From assembly GCF_000829035.1 (NCBI RefSeq), contig NZ_AP012541.1, forward strand, positions 1,302,001-1,366,000: DNA of 64,000 bases, read 5' to 3'. A program made the position numbers and the translations under genes. Positions 1 through 10,536 of the stretch are shown here, one piece after another. The stretch comes from Lacticaseibacillus paracasei subsp. paracasei (lineage in GTDB: Bacteria; Bacillota; Bacilli; Lactobacillales; Lactobacillaceae). Each line of letters begins with the position of its first letter. Within the stretch, counting starts at the first letter, position 1. The notes under the pieces are model-generated. The model did not search any database. It saw only the letters and a program-made list of their open reading frames with translations, and was not told the DNA's origin.

Positions 1-645
1 ACAGTTGTTATCGGCGTGTTGCTTAGTATGATGATGGCTGTGATCGTTTATCTGCTCACAGCTGCTACCCGACATCAGGGCGATCCCAAACAGACGGTTT
101 TGGTTGTACGCGAGGGCTTGGTTCGCCAAGTGAGCGCAAATGACCTTGTCGTCGGTGACGTGCTGATGTTGACGACAGGAGAAAAACTGCCTGTTGACGT
201 TGCGTTGGCTCCCGATGCACACGTTTCCTTGCCAAGTGATTTGGCCGGGCTGCTGGCTTTGATCGGTCGGCAGGTACCAGCGGGGGTAGGCATTGCTGGC
301 GCTGTGATGGCGACCGATGCCCAAGCAACCGTCACAGCGGTTTTGCGTGATGGTCTTGTCGACCATGCCTTTGCACAATTGAACGGAAAGACGGAAAATC
401 ATGCGCCAGCTTCACTTGTAACGAGTGCGGCAGTTGGTTTTGTCCTTGCGCTAAAACAGATTTTTCGGGTATCCGGCATTGCTGTATCACTCCTGGCAAG
501 TGAATTGTTAAGAAGTAAACAAGTAAATCGTGCACAGCAGGTTCGGTTACATGCCGATCTTGCCCAACACGCCACCTTGGTTGGCGCCATGAAACATCAC
601 AGTAAAACAAGTGATTTTCGGCACAACCAAGATCCGGTCTCGTGA
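1..645 (+). CDS. P-type ATPase-like membrane protein, degenerate, 5' end outside window
   Basis: The frame is open from base 1, so the gene probably starts upstream; a GTG at 16 is the first start-like codon inside the window. The visible part begins with a hydrophobic segment and continues into a region resembling the actuator (A) domain of cation-transporting P-type ATPases, with the pattern VVREG..., NDLVVGDVLMLTTGEKLPVD. The TGES dephosphorylation motif expected after this stretch is absent, a weak hydrophobic stretch follows (about residues 135-165 from the GTG), and the protein stops without any phosphorylation (DKTG) or nucleotide-binding domain. It therefore cannot be a working pump alone. 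It could be a decayed ATPase or a shortened protein with another role. A terminator-like hairpin follows. The family call is moderate; the lack of catalytic domains is seen directly. Confidence 0.5.
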   Translation, partial: TVVIGVLLSMMMAVIVYLLTAATRHQGDPKQTVLVVREGLVRQVSANDLVVGDVLMLTTGEKLPVDVALAPDAHVSLPSDLAGLLALIGRQVPAGVGIAGAVMATDAQATVTAVLRDGLVDHAFAQLNGKTENHAPASLVTSAAVGFVLALKQIFRVSGIAVSLLASELLRSKQVNRAQQVRLHADLAQHATLVGAMKHHSKTSDFRHNQDPVS

Positions 646-666
646 AGCACGATGAATGAATCCATT

Positions 667-705
667 AAAAGAGGCACGCGCTTGTGAAGCGACGTGCTCT
701 TTTTG
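667..705 (+). terminator. Probable rho-independent terminator after the ATPase-like gene
   Basis: An AAAAGAG/CACG arm pairs with CGTGCTCTTTT, with one bulged G, and a T-run follows. It separates the upstream gene from the pdh operon. Confidence 0.6.
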
Positions 706-795
706 TGTCTTATTTTTTATAAGGTTCTGTTATAGTCCCATTCGTTAAAAAATGAGGCACAACAAGCTCGGAAAAGGATTCCCGCCAGTGCTGAA

Positions 796-809
796 ATAAA
801 ACGCTTGCA
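796..809 (-). promoter_or_regulatory. Possible cre (CcpA) site upstream of pdhA
   Basis: Read on the minus strand the site is TGCAAGCGTTTTAT. It matches the catabolite-responsive-element pattern TGNAANCGNWNNCA at all but the last two positions. It lies about 100 bases before pdhA, a plausible place for carbon control of pyruvate dehydrogenase. This is a pattern match only. Confidence 0.35.
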
Positions 810-878
810 AGGATAAAACCGCAATGTTACGCTTGGTTTGTAAAGATTTTCATTAGTACAGTTTTCCTGCGTTAATGA

Positions 879-2018
<1,140 letters not shown>

Positions 2019-2020
2019 CC

Positions 2021-2998
2021 ATGGCACAAAAAACAATGATCCAAGCCATCACGGATGCGCTTGATGTTGAGTTGGCGAACGACCCTAAGACCTTGGTATT
2101 CGGCGAAGATGTCGGGAAAAACGGTGGTGTTTTCCGTGCAACTGATGGTTTGCAAGCAAAATACGGTGAGGATCGGGTTTTCGATACCCCACTGGCGGAA
2201 TCTGGCATCGGCGGTTTGTCGATTGGGTTGGCATTGACCGGTTGGCGGCCAATTCCTGAAATTCAGTTTTTCGGATTCGTTTTTGAAACGATGGACAGCA
2301 TTGGTGGTCAGATGTCACGGATGCGTTACCGGATGGGCGGCACTCGCTCAATGCCGATCACGATTCGGGCGCCTTTTGGCGGTGGTGTTCACACCCCGGA
2401 AATGCACAGTGACAACTTTGAAGGGTTAATTGCGCAATTTCCTGGTATGCGTGTCGTTATTCCAAGCAATCCATATGATGCCAAAGGTTTGCTGATTAGT
2501 TCGATCCGGAGCAATGATCCTGTCTTGTTCCTTGAGCATATGAAACTATATCGTTCCTTCCGGCAAGATGTTCCAGAGGGCACGTACACGGTACCGTTGG
2601 ACAAAGCGGCGGTGACCCGCGAAGGTTCAGATGTATCGATCATCACGTATGGTGCGATGGTTCGCGAAGCGCTGAAAGCTGCTGATAATTTAGCCAAAGA
2701 TGGGATTCAGGCTGAAATTGTTGACTTGCGGACAATTGCGCCACTTGATGTCGAAACGATCATCAATTCGGTCAAAAAGACACATAAGGTTGTTGTGGTG
2801 CAAGAAGCACAACGCATGGCCGGTGTTGCATCAACGGTGATCAGTGAGATTTCCGAACGGGCGATTCTGTCGCTTGAGGCACCGATTGGTCGGGTTGCCG
2901 CTCCGGATACCCCGTTCCCATTTGGCCAAGCTGAAAACATTTGGCTGCCAAATGCTAAGGATATTGAAGCTAAAGTCCGGGAAACCGTTAATTTCTAG
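2021..2998 (+). CDS. pdhB: Pyruvate dehydrogenase E1 component, beta subunit
   Basis: This is the E1 beta subunit (325 aa). It pairs with PdhA to form the active site and docks E1 onto the E2 core. The transketolase pyrimidine-binding half covers about residues 4-180 ([42 protein letters not shown]) and the transketolase C-terminal domain about residues 195-315 ([19 protein letters not shown]). The operon spacing of two bases to pdhA and 17 to pdhC suggests coupled translation. No odd features. Confidence 0.97.
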   Translation: MAQKTMIQAITDALDVELANDPKTLVFGEDVGKNGGVFRATDGLQAKYGEDRVFDTPLAESGIGGLSIGLALTGWRPIPEIQFFGFVFETMDSIGGQMSRMRYRMGGTRSMPITIRAPFGGGVHTPEMHSDNFEGLIAQFPGMRVVIPSNPYDAKGLLISSIRSNDPVLFLEHMKLYRSFRQDVPEGTYTVPLDKAAVTREGSDVSIITYGAMVREALKAADNLAKDGIQAEIVDLRTIAPLDVETIINSVKKTHKVVVVQEAQRMAGVASTVISEISERAILSLEAPIGRVAAPDTPFPFGQAENIWLPNAKDIEAKVRETVNF

Positions 2999-3015
2999 AA
3001 AGAAGAGGTGCCAAC

Positions 3016-4680
3016 ATGGCTTTTGAATTCAAACTGCCAGAACTTGGCGAAGGTTTGGCAGAAGGCGAAATCGTTAAGTGGGACGTCAAACCTGGTGATG
3101 ACATCAAGGAAGACGATACCTTACTTGAGGTTCAAAGTGATAAAAGTGTTGAAGAGATTCCATCCCCGGTCTCCGGCAAAATTTTAAAAATTCTTGTTCC
3201 AGAAGGGGAAACCGCGTCAGTTGGTGATCTATTGGTTGAAATCGATGATGGCTCCGGACCGGCAGCTGCACCGGCTGCACCTGCGACTGCAACAGCAGCC
3301 CCTGCGACACCCGCTCCAGCAACGCCTGCTGTGCAACCTGCACCTGCGCAATCGGTTTATCAGTTTAAGTTACCCGAACTAGGCGAAGGTTTGGCAGAAG
3401 GCGAAATTGTTAAATGGTCAGTCAAGCCTGGCGATCAAATCAAAGAGGACGACACGCTGTTAGAAGTTCAAAGCGACAAGAGTGTCGAAGAAATTCCTTC
3501 TCCAGTTGCCGGAACGGTTGTTAAGATTCTGGTACCAGAAGGCGAAACCGCGACAGTCGGTGAAGCGCTGGTTGATATTGATGCACCGGGTCATAATGAC
3601 ACATCGGTTGCTACTGAGGCTGGCGCTGCACCGCAGCCGGTTGCTGCAACACCGGCTGCGACGCCAGCTGCACCAGCAGCGGGTGGCGTGCCGGCCATCA
3701 CCGATCCGAACCGGGAAATTTTAGCAATGCCATCTGTGCGTCAGTATGCACGCGAACAGGGCATTGACATCTCACAAGTGCCAGCAACCGGCAAACATGG
3801 CCGAATTACCAAGGCTGATGTCGATGCATTCAAGACCGGCGCACCAGCTGCATCTGCACAGCCAGCAGCCCCTGCTGCTCAGGCACAACCGCAACCAGCC
3901 ACAGCAAAGCCAGCTGCACCGGCAGCACCAAAGCCACAAGCAGTTGCACCATACGTTTCGAGTGGTAATGAAGCTGAACTTGAAACCCGTGAAAAGATGA
4001 CCCCAACTCGGAAAGCGATTGCTAAGGCGATGCTTGCTTCTAAGCAACGTAGCCCGCATGTGACGAGTTTTGATGACGTTGAAGTTTCTAAGTTAATGGC
4101 TCATCGCAAGAAGTACAAGCAATACGCAGCAGATAAAGGTATCAAGTTAACCTTCCTGCCGTATATCGTCAAAGCACTTGTGACGGTGTTGCGTGAATAT
4201 CCAGAATTCAATGCGTCCATTGATGATACAACGGATGAAATTGTCTATAAGCATTACTTCAACATTGGGATTGCAACGAATACGGATCACGGCTTGTATG
4301 TGCCTGTGATCAAGAATGCCGATGCAAAGAGTATGTTTGAAATTGCTAAGGAAATTAGTGAAAATGCCCAGAAGGCTTATGACAGCAAACTAAAGCCGGA
4401 TGAAATGCGCGGTGGCTCCATGACCATCAGTAACGTTGGGTCAATTGGCGGCGGCTGGTTCACCCCAGTGATCAATCAACCTGAAGTTGCGATTCTCGGA
4501 GTGGGCAAAATTGCTAAGGAGCCTTATGTCAACGAAGACAACGAAATTGTGGTTGGCAACATGTTGAAATTAAGTTTGAGCTATGACCATCGTTTGATTG
4601 ACGGCGCGTTAGCACAAACCGCCTTGAATCTGATGGACAAATTGTTGGCAGATCCTGATCTGCTGTTGATGGAGGGATAA
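3016..4680 (+). CDS. pdhC: Dihydrolipoamide acetyltransferase (E2) with two lipoyl domains
   Basis: This is the E2 core of the pyruvate dehydrogenase complex, which transfers the acetyl group from lipoamide to CoA. Domain order in 554 aa: lipoyl domain 1 (about 2-77, lipoyl Lys43 in SDKS); an Ala/Pro/Thr linker; lipoyl domain 2 (about 115-189, Lys155 in an identical SDKS context); a second Ala/Pro linker; the peripheral-subunit-binding domain (about 238-275, [11 protein letters not shown]...GRITKADV); a third Ala/Pro/Gln linker; and the acyltransferase domain (about 335-554) with the catalytic SYDHRLIDG motif. The two lipoyl domains are nearly identical in protein and very similar in DNA, so they look like a tandem duplication. 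SD AAAGAAGAGG precedes the ATG. Confidence 0.97.
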   Translation: MAFEFKLPELGEGLAEGEIVKWDVKPGDDIKEDDTLLEVQSDKSVEEIPSPVSGKILKILVPEGETASVGDLLVEIDDGSGPAAAPAAPATATAAPATPAPATPAVQPAPAQSVYQFKLPELGEGLAEGEIVKWSVKPGDQIKEDDTLLEVQSDKSVEEIPSPVAGTVVKILVPEGETATVGEALVDIDAPGHNDTSVATEAGAAPQPVAATPAATPAAPAAGGVPAITDPNREILAMPSVRQYAREQGIDISQVPATGKHGRITKADVDAFKTGAPAASAQPAAPAAQAQPQPATAKPAAPAAPKPQAVAPYVSSGNEAELETREKMTPTRKAIAKAMLASKQRSPHVTSFDDVEVSKLMAHRKKYKQYAADKGIKLTFLPYIVKALVTVLREYPEFNASIDDTTDEIVYKHYFNIGIATNTDHGLYVPVIKNADAKSMFEIAKEISENAQKAYDSKLKPDEMRGGSMTISNVGSIGGGWFTPVINQPEVAILGVGKIAKEPYVNEDNEIVVGNMLKLSLSYDHRLIDGALAQTALNLMDKLLADPDLLLMEG

Positions 4681-4682
4681 GC

Positions 4683-6086
4683 ATGGTTGTAGGCGATTTT
4701 GCAATCGATTTGGATACCGTCGTCATTGGTTCCGGCCCCGGCGGTTATGTTGCTGCGATTCGCGCAGCTGAAATGGGTCAAAAGGTGACCGTGATTGAGA
4801 GCACGTTCATTGGCGGTGTTTGTTTGAATGTCGGCTGCATCCCATCAAAAGCTTTGATCAACGCAGGTCATCGCTATCAAGACGCTTTGGAAGCAAGTAC
4901 GTTTGGCATTAATGCCAAAGGTGCTGACCTTGATTTCACGAAAACCCAGGAATGGAAGCAAAATAAGGTTGTGCATACGCTGACAAGCGGTGTGTCGATG
5001 CTATTCAAGAAACACAAGATCGACACGATTATGGGCACGGCGTTCTTAAAAGATGACCATAGCCTGCGCGTGATGCAAAAAGATTCAGCTCAGACCTATA
5101 CGTTCAAGAATCTGATCATTGCGACTGGCAGCCGGCCAATCGAAATTAAAGGCTTTAAGTTTGGCAAGCGCATTTTAGATTCAACGGGGGGGCTGAATCT
5201 TCCTGAAGTACCAAAAGAATTTGTCGTCATTGGCGGCGGCTATATCGGCTCCGAGTTGGCGAGTGCGTATGCTAATCTTGGCGCGCATGTCACGATTCTT
5301 GAAGGCACAAGTTCGATTCTGCCAAACTTTGAGAAGGATATGGTTCAGCTAGTTCTGAATTCCTTCAAAAAACGTGGCGTAACAGTTATTACCAATGCGA
5401 TGGCTAAAGAAGCTGAAGACACTGGCAAAGGTGTCAAAGTGACGTACACGGCCGATGGTAAGGAACAGACGATTGCAGCTGATTATGTTATGGTGACGGT
5501 CGGACGGCGGCCAAATACTGACGATCTTGGTCTCGATATTGTCGGGGTCGAAACAACTGATCGCGGTTTAATCAAGGTCGATGCTCAAGGCCGGACCAAC
5601 AAACCGAATATCTATGCGATTGGCGACATTGTGCCAGGTGCAGCATTGGCGCATAAGGCTAGCTATGAAGGTAAAGTCGCTGCTGAGGCCATCAGCGGCA
5701 AAGCCAGTGCGGTTGACTACAAAGCGATGCCTGCCGTTTGCTTCACGGACCCTGAACTTGCAACAACTGGGATGACAGTTGCCGAGGCGAAGGATAAAGG
5801 GATCAAGGCTAAAGCCAGCAAGTTCCCATTTGCTGCCAATGGTCGTGCCCTCAGTCTTGCCCAGACAGAAGGGTTTGTCCGCTTGGTCACTAATGAAAAC
5901 GGTACGGTTATCGGCGGCCAAGTTGCTGGCGCCGGTGCTAGTGATTTGATTTCCGAACTGACCGTTGCTGTTGAAGGCGGTTTGAACGTTGAGGATCTTG
6001 CCTTGACCATTCATCCGCACCCAACACTGAGTGAAGTTATCATGGATGACGCTGAAGTTGCATTGGGACTCCCAATCAATATTTAG
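4683..6086 (+). CDS. pdhD: Dihydrolipoamide dehydrogenase (E3)
   Basis: This FAD-dependent E3 (467 aa) reoxidises dihydrolipoamide with NAD+. It shows the N-terminal FAD fold ([20 protein letters not shown]), the redox-active disulfide ([13 protein letters not shown]), a central NAD-binding fold ([20 protein letters not shown]), the FAD-binding GDI motif (YAIGDI) and the C-terminal dimerisation domain with the catalytic HPHPTLSE. There is no N-terminal lipoyl domain. The ATG is two bases after the pdhC stop, and SD GGAGG lies in the end of pdhC. It is last in the operon and is followed by a terminator. Confidence 0.97.
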   Translation: MVVGDFAIDLDTVVIGSGPGGYVAAIRAAEMGQKVTVIESTFIGGVCLNVGCIPSKALINAGHRYQDALEASTFGINAKGADLDFTKTQEWKQNKVVHTLTSGVSMLFKKHKIDTIMGTAFLKDDHSLRVMQKDSAQTYTFKNLIIATGSRPIEIKGFKFGKRILDSTGGLNLPEVPKEFVVIGGGYIGSELASAYANLGAHVTILEGTSSILPNFEKDMVQLVLNSFKKRGVTVITNAMAKEAEDTGKGVKVTYTADGKEQTIAADYVMVTVGRRPNTDDLGLDIVGVETTDRGLIKVDAQGRTNKPNIYAIGDIVPGAALAHKASYEGKVAAEAISGKASAVDYKAMPAVCFTDPELATTGMTVAEAKDKGIKAKASKFPFAANGRALSLAQTEGFVRLVTNENGTVIGGQVAGAGASDLISELTVAVEGGLNVEDLALTIHPHPTLSEVIMDDAEVALGLPINI

Positions 6087-6107
6087 TATCTGATAGAGAT
6101 GTCATGA

Positions 6108-6139
6108 AGCAGTCTGATCTCCTTGATCAGGCTGTTTTT
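6108..6139 (+). terminator. Rho-independent terminator of the pdh operon
   Basis: AGCAGTCTGATCT pairs with ATCAGGCTG around a short loop, followed by TTTTTG. It lies 22 bases after the pdhD stop. Confidence 0.8.
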
Positions 6140-6262
6140 GTGTCATTTGGTTATCGCTAATGGCGAATGCTGTGGGCATGGCAACAGCTAATTTTTACAA
6201 GAAGATGAGAAACGGCTAATATTTCAGTTAGTTAACAATTGCGTCTAAACCCCTTTTTAATT

Positions 6263-6291
6263 TTGTCTTAAGATTCTGCTTCCGTTAAAAT
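6263..6291 (+). promoter_or_regulatory. Promoter of the LDH-like operon
   Basis: A TTGTCT -35 and a TAAAAT -10 are separated by 17 bases, 31 bases before the chosen ATG of the LDH-like gene. Confidence 0.6.
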
Positions 6292-6322
6292 GTAACTAAT
6301 GGAGTGGAGGGGAAGGGTTTTC

Positions 6323-7213
6323 ATGCAAAGAGTCGTGGTGAGCGGTGCCAGTATCGGGACCCAAGGGCTTTTAGAAACATTAATTGCATCACAGTTGCTG
6401 TTGACGGTGGGTTGTTATGAACCAGATGAATCATTGATTGATATGGTTGGGTTGACAGCTTTAAGTCAAATATGTCAAAACACATTTGCAAAAGTCACGC
6501 CGAAAGTTTTAAAAGCGGCGGATATTTTAATCTTGACCGATACGGGGTCACCTGATGTCGATGATTTTATTGAGACGAATATTGCGGCAATTCGCAAAGT
6601 TCTCAATTCAGCGATGGCGGCAGGCTTCATAGGTAGAATCATTGTTGCGATGACACGTGATGAACTTTTCACGTATTTTGCGCAACGTTTTTCCGGAGTG
6701 AATAAAAGTCAGGTTGTTGGACTTGGTACGTTTGGTGCAACGTGGCGATTTGAACAATTTCTGGCTGCTAGGTTGGCAGTACCGGCGAAACATGTGACGG
6801 CTTATGTGGTAGGTACGCGACAAGCCCCAGTGTTGATTTGGAGCCGAGCTTACGTTGGTGCAACGCCGGTTTTGCGCTTATTAAATGATCAGACGATTTT
6901 TACTGATGGCTTGGATGCAGTTCGAAGCTTTTTGAGGAGTCCCTTGACCGTCTTGCTTGGCAGGTTGGTGATTCCGATTATTGCGGCGTATAGTGGCGAT
7001 AGTTTGATTGGCACGCTGACGCATCTGATGGATGTAGAGGATGACACAGGTCAGGTTTATAGTTCGCCAGTCCTCTTGAATGATAGCGGCGTTGTGACGC
7101 TCGCCACAGTTGCTGGTTCGGATGATGAGGAAGCTGCGTTGAGTCAAACGAAACAAACTGTACAGGATCAAATTAAGGCGATAGAACAAGGAGCTAGTAA
7201 ACATGAAACCTAA
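6323..7213 (+). CDS. Lactate/malate dehydrogenase-like protein lacking catalytic residues
   Basis: The 296-residue protein aligns by eye with the L-lactate/2-hydroxyisocaproate dehydrogenase fold. It has an N-terminal dinucleotide-binding strand (VVVSGASIGTQG), the ADILILTDTG strand, the GFIGRIIVAMTRDELFTYFAQRFSG helix region and the VVGLGTFGATWR helix. The catalytic apparatus is lost. The Asp168 position of the GTxLDTAR motif is Ala139. The catalytic histidine of GEHG is Arg156 in GTRQ. The NP asparagine is Arg112. The substrate loop is about four residues shorter and lacks Arg109; only the Arg171 equivalent (Arg142) remains. It is probably a pseudoenzyme that may still bind nucleotide. I start it at the ATG at 6323 after GGAGGGGAAGGG. 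It heads an operon with the UPF0223 and IMPase-family genes. Confidence 0.75.
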   Translation: MQRVVVSGASIGTQGLLETLIASQLLLTVGCYEPDESLIDMVGLTALSQICQNTFAKVTPKVLKAADILILTDTGSPDVDDFIETNIAAIRKVLNSAMAAGFIGRIIVAMTRDELFTYFAQRFSGVNKSQVVGLGTFGATWRFEQFLAARLAVPAKHVTAYVVGTRQAPVLIWSRAYVGATPVLRLLNDQTIFTDGLDAVRSFLRSPLTVLLGRLVIPIIAAYSGDSLIGTLTHLMDVEDDTGQVYSSPVLLNDSGVVTLATVAGSDDEEAALSQTKQTVQDQIKAIEQGASKHET

Positions 7214-7484
7214 TTATGCCTATCCACTCGACATTGACTGGACAACTGCCGAAAAAGTAAAAGTCACGACCTTTTATACCTTAGTCGAAGATGCATATGA
7301 ACACGGTGTTGATCGTGATAATCTGCTTGCAGCGTACCGTGGATTTAAGGAAGTTGTGCCAGATAAAGGAACCGAGCGCAAATTGGATCGGGAGTTTGAA
7401 GCACTGTCCGGTTATTCCATGTATACTGTTATACAGATGGCCCGCAAAGGCGTGAGCCAAAAGATTAGGGTAAGGGTGAGTTAA
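7203..7484 (+). CDS. UPF0223 family protein
   Basis: This small 93-residue cytosolic protein resembles the UPF0223 (YktA-like) family of Firmicutes, whose function is unknown. Visible features are PLDIDWTTAEKVKVTTFYTLVEDAYEHGV and a basic helical middle (FKEVVPDKGTERKLDREFE). It overlaps the LDH-like gene by 11 bases and ends two bases before the IMPase-family gene, so all three are probably co-transcribed. SD AAGGAG is inside the upstream gene. In Bacillus the same pair (yktA next to the IMPase-like yktC) is a recalled neighbourhood, which supports the call. Confidence 0.85.
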   Translation: MKPNYAYPLDIDWTTAEKVKVTTFYTLVEDAYEHGVDRDNLLAAYRGFKEVVPDKGTERKLDREFEALSGYSMYTVIQMARKGVSQKIRVRVS

Positions 7485-7486
7485 CC

Positions 7487-8278
7487 ATGACACAAGATCC
7501 AGAAATGTTGCGGCAAACGATTATTAGCTGGTTTGCTGCTAGTCGCAAACAAATTCTAACCGCAATGGCCGCCCCATTAGATGTTGCCACCAAAAGTAAT
7601 CGCAACGATTTGGTCACCAATGTCGACAAGGCGAATCAACAATTTTTGATTGGCAAAATCAGAGAGGCGTATCCTGAAGCCGGTATCATTGGCGAAGAAG
7701 GACATGAGCACGATGACACTGATTTAGCTGGTCTCGTCTTCTTTGTCGATCCAATAGACGGCACCATGAATTTCGTCAAACAACAAGCCCATTTTGCCAT
7801 TATGATTGGTGTTTATCAGGATGGTGAACCTGTTGTCGGCGCGATTATGGACGTCATGCGAAATGAAGTGCTTAGCGGGGGCCCAATGATTCCCGTCACC
7901 CATGCTGGACAACAAGTGAAGGTTTTGCCAGACTTGCCGCTTAAAGATGGCTTGTTAGGTGTCAATGGCCCGATGACGATTAAGAATCGGTTGCATCTAG
8001 GCGATATCGCGTTGACCAGTTCTGGCGCTAGAATGAGCGGCAGTGCAGGAATGGAATTCATCGAAATTGCGCTGGGCCGACAGATCGGGTATGTGTCTTA
8101 CTTACAGCCGTGGGACGTAGCGGCTGGAATGGCGATTACTAAGGGTCTTGGCGTTGTTTTCAGCCGTGAAGATGGCGCACCAATCAACTTGCAGCAACCA
8201 GGCGTTGTAGTTGCTGCTACACCAAAGGCACATCAAACGATTTTGACGATGATGGCGGATGGCGGCAAAGAGGCTTAA
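7487..8278 (+). CDS. Inositol monophosphatase family protein
   Basis: This Mg-dependent phosphatase of the IMPase/SuhB/CysQ superfamily (263 aa) probably removes phosphate from a small sugar-alcohol or nucleotide substrate in the cytoplasm. The metal-binding motifs are present in order: GEEGHEHDD (about residues 69-77), DPIDGTMNF (about 89-97) and the C-terminal PWDVAAGMAITKG (about 205-217). The substrate cannot be read from sequence; inositol-1-phosphate, 3'-phosphoadenosine 5'-phosphate and sugar phosphates are all handled by family members. It is last in the operon and followed by a strong terminator. Confidence 0.9.
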   Translation: MTQDPEMLRQTIISWFAASRKQILTAMAAPLDVATKSNRNDLVTNVDKANQQFLIGKIREAYPEAGIIGEEGHEHDDTDLAGLVFFVDPIDGTMNFVKQQAHFAIMIGVYQDGEPVVGAIMDVMRNEVLSGGPMIPVTHAGQQVKVLPDLPLKDGLLGVNGPMTIKNRLHLGDIALTSSGARMSGSAGMEFIEIALGRQIGYVSYLQPWDVAAGMAITKGLGVVFSREDGAPINLQQPGVVVAATPKAHQTILTMMADGGKEA

Positions 8279-8305
8279 GCTAAACCAATAGACAAATCAT
8301 GATTT

Positions 8306-8337
8306 CTGGCGCAAACTAAGTGGCGCCAGTTTTTTTC
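8306..8337 (+). terminator. Rho-independent terminator after the IMPase-family gene
   Basis: CTGGCGC and GCGCCAG form the stem around a 10-base loop, followed directly by eight T. Confidence 0.9.
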
Positions 8338-8442
8338 TTAATAAAAGGGTCGCGTGATAGCCCGCTTTATAAGAAAATGCAAGGTCTGTGATTGCGTGAA
8401 GCACTTCACTTTTCAGAAAATCCAGACAGACTTGTCATTGTG

Positions 8443-8451
8443 TGTTATAAT
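8443..8451 (+). promoter_or_regulatory. Extended -10 promoter of typA
   Basis: TGTTATAAT (extended TG plus a consensus TATAAT) lies about 85 bases before typA. No good -35 is visible at 17 bases, as is usual for extended -10 promoters. Confidence 0.55.
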
Positions 8452-8536
8452 TTCAAATCGTATAACTGTGTCAGTTGCTGGCACTTTTTTAATGCGGTAG
8501 GCGGCCAGTAGTGCCAGCAGAAAGGAAGTATAAATC

Positions 8537-10381
8537 GTGAAAACACGTGACGATATTCGCAACATTGCGATCATTGCCCACGTTGACCATGGTAAGACCA
8601 CATTGGTTAACGAAATGCTTAAACAATCAGATACACTTGATCAACACATTCAATTACAGGATCGGGCAATGGATACCAACGCCATTGAAAAAGAACGTGG
8701 GATCACCATCCTGAGTAAAAACACGGCAGTTAAGTTCGGCGATACGACCATCAACATCCTCGATACCCCGGGGCATGCTGACTTTGGTGGTGAAGTGGAA
8801 CGGGTTATGAAGATGGTTGACGGCGTTTTGCTTGTCGTTGACGCTTTTGAAGGCCCAATGCCGCAAACGCGGTTTGTCTTGAAAAAGGCGCTTGAACAGC
8901 ATTTGACACCGATCGTTGTCATCAACAAGGTCGATCGTCCAGGTGCGCGCCCTGAAGAAGTCGTTGATGAAGTTCTCGAATTGTTCATTGAATTGGGCGC
9001 TGATGATGCACAACTGGAATTCCCAGTTGTCTATGCTTCCGCTGTCAATGGTACTTCCAGCATGGATTCCGATTTGTCAACGCAAAAGCACACCATGACC
9101 CCGTTGTTTGAGACCATCGTCAAAACCATTCCGGCACCCATCGACAACAGTGACGAACCTTTGCAGTTCCAAGTTGCGATGCTTGATTACAACGATTACG
9201 TTGGTCGAATTGGGATTGGTCGGATTTTCCGCGGCAAGATTAAAATCGGCGACAATGTTACCGTTATGAAGCTGGATGGTTCTCAAAAGAACTTCCGCGT
9301 GACAAAACTCTTTGGTTTCTTTGGCTTGACCCGAACCGAAATCAACTCTGCTAAAGCCGGCGATTTGATCGCGGTTTCTGGGATGGATGACATCTTCGTG
9401 GGTGAAACGGTGACGGCAGCTGATACGCCAGAAGCTTTGCCGATTTTGCGGATTGATGAACCAACTTTGCAGATGATGTTTGTTGCGAATGACAGTCCAT
9501 TTGCAGGCCGTGAAGGTAAAAATGTGACTGCTCGTAAACTTGAGGAGCGTCTGAAGTCGCAATTGCAGACAGATGTGTCGCTGCGCGTTGACGACACTGA
9601 TCAGGCAGGTGCCTGGATGGTTTCCGGTCGTGGCGAATTGCATCTTTCAATTTTGGTTGAAGAGATGCGGCGTGAAGGCTTTGAATTGCAATTAGGTCGT
9701 CCTGAAGTTATCTATCGTGACATTGATGGTGTCATGATGGAACCGTTCGAAAGCGTCCAAATTGACACTCCTGAACAATATACTGGGACAGTCATTGATG
9801 CGATGAGCCAACGTAAAGGCGAAATGCAGAACATGGAGAACGAAGGCAACGGTCAAACCCGTTTGACATTCTTGGCGCCTTCTCGTGGTCTGATCGGGTA
9901 CTCAACCGAATTTCTCTCTGCTACTGGCGGTTACGGCATCATGAACCATACCTTCGAAAAATACGCTCCGGTTATCAAGAATTGGGAACCAGGCCGTACA
10001 CAAGGTGCTTTGGTTTCCATCAACGCTGGTTCAGCAACGACGTACAGTCTGCAATCCGTTGAAGACCGTGGCCAGTTGTTCATCAATGCCGGCACCGAGG
10101 TTTATGAAGGCATGATTGTTGGTCAAAACTCGCGTGAAAATGACATTGCAGTCAATGTCACCAAAGGTAAGAACTTGACCAACACCCGTGCAGCCGGGAA
10201 AGACCACGCAGCAGCCATCAAGACGCCAAAAGATATGACGCTTGAAGAATCCATTGAATTCTTGAATGATGACGAATACTGCGAAGTTACCCCTAAGAAC
10301 ATTCGCTTGCGTAAGAAGATCCTTAACACAGGCGAACGTCAAAAAGCGGCTAAGCGCAAGAAAATTGCCGCATCCAAGTAA
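8537..10381 (+). CDS. typA: Translational GTPase TypA/BipA
   Basis: This ribosome-associated GTPase (614 aa) of the EF-G/LepA group acts in 50S assembly and stress or cold adaptation. The G domain shows [10 protein letters not shown] (G1), RGITI (G2), [11 protein letters not shown] (G3) and [10 protein letters not shown] (G4). Domain II, the EF-G-like domains and the BipA-specific C-terminal domain follow ([28 protein letters not shown]), ending in a Lys/Arg-rich tail. The start is GTG at 8537 with SD AAAGGAAG nine bases upstream. It stands alone between terminators, and an IS element sits downstream where ftsW would normally be adjacent. Confidence 0.97.
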   Translation: MKTRDDIRNIAIIAHVDHGKTTLVNEMLKQSDTLDQHIQLQDRAMDTNAIEKERGITILSKNTAVKFGDTTINILDTPGHADFGGEVERVMKMVDGVLLVVDAFEGPMPQTRFVLKKALEQHLTPIVVINKVDRPGARPEEVVDEVLELFIELGADDAQLEFPVVYASAVNGTSSMDSDLSTQKHTMTPLFETIVKTIPAPIDNSDEPLQFQVAMLDYNDYVGRIGIGRIFRGKIKIGDNVTVMKLDGSQKNFRVTKLFGFFGLTRTEINSAKAGDLIAVSGMDDIFVGETVTAADTPEALPILRIDEPTLQMMFVANDSPFAGREGKNVTARKLEERLKSQLQTDVSLRVDDTDQAGAWMVSGRGELHLSILVEEMRREGFELQLGRPEVIYRDIDGVMMEPFESVQIDTPEQYTGTVIDAMSQRKGEMQNMENEGNGQTRLTFLAPSRGLIGYSTEFLSATGGYGIMNHTFEKYAPVIKNWEPGRTQGALVSINAGSATTYSLQSVEDRGQLFINAGTEVYEGMIVGQNSRENDIAVNVTKGKNLTNTRAAGKDHAAAIKTPKDMTLEESIEFLNDDEYCEVTPKNIRLRKKILNTGERQKAAKRKKIAASK

Positions 10382-10392
10382 ATAAGTTGGTC

Positions 10393-10422
10393 AAAAAGTC
10401 GTCTGTAAAAGGCGGCTTTTTT
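10393..10422 (+). terminator. Rho-independent terminator of typA
   Basis: AAAAAGTCGTC pairs with GGCGGCTTTTT with G-U pairs, ending in six T. It lies about 15 bases before the IS left end. Confidence 0.7.
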
Positions 10423-10437
10423 GATGTGACGGATTTA

Positions 10438-10452
10438 CAATTCAAGTGCAAC
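10438..10452 (+). repeat. IS30 element left inverted repeat
   Basis: CAATTCAAGTGCAAC; it matches the complement of 11520-11534 at 14 of 15 positions. Confidence 0.75.
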
Positions 10453-10536
10453 AAATTAGTCAAATAGAAAAGACTCATAGCCTGAGTCCTTGTAAAATGG
10501 AATCACCACAAGACCAACTACAAGGAGAACTCGACT

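Noticed and set aside
3256..3960. Ala/Pro repeat stretches as a repeat element
   Set aside because: These are the flexible interdomain linkers usual for E2 proteins.
3772..4059. Cys/Trp-rich minus-strand frame in pdhC
   Set aside because: It is the antisense reading of the Ala/Pro/Gln linker DNA; the Cys-rich look is an artefact of that composition.
9077..9643. 188-codon minus-strand frame inside typA
   Set aside because: It lies fully antisense to a well-conserved gene; its composition reflects the codon bias of typA.
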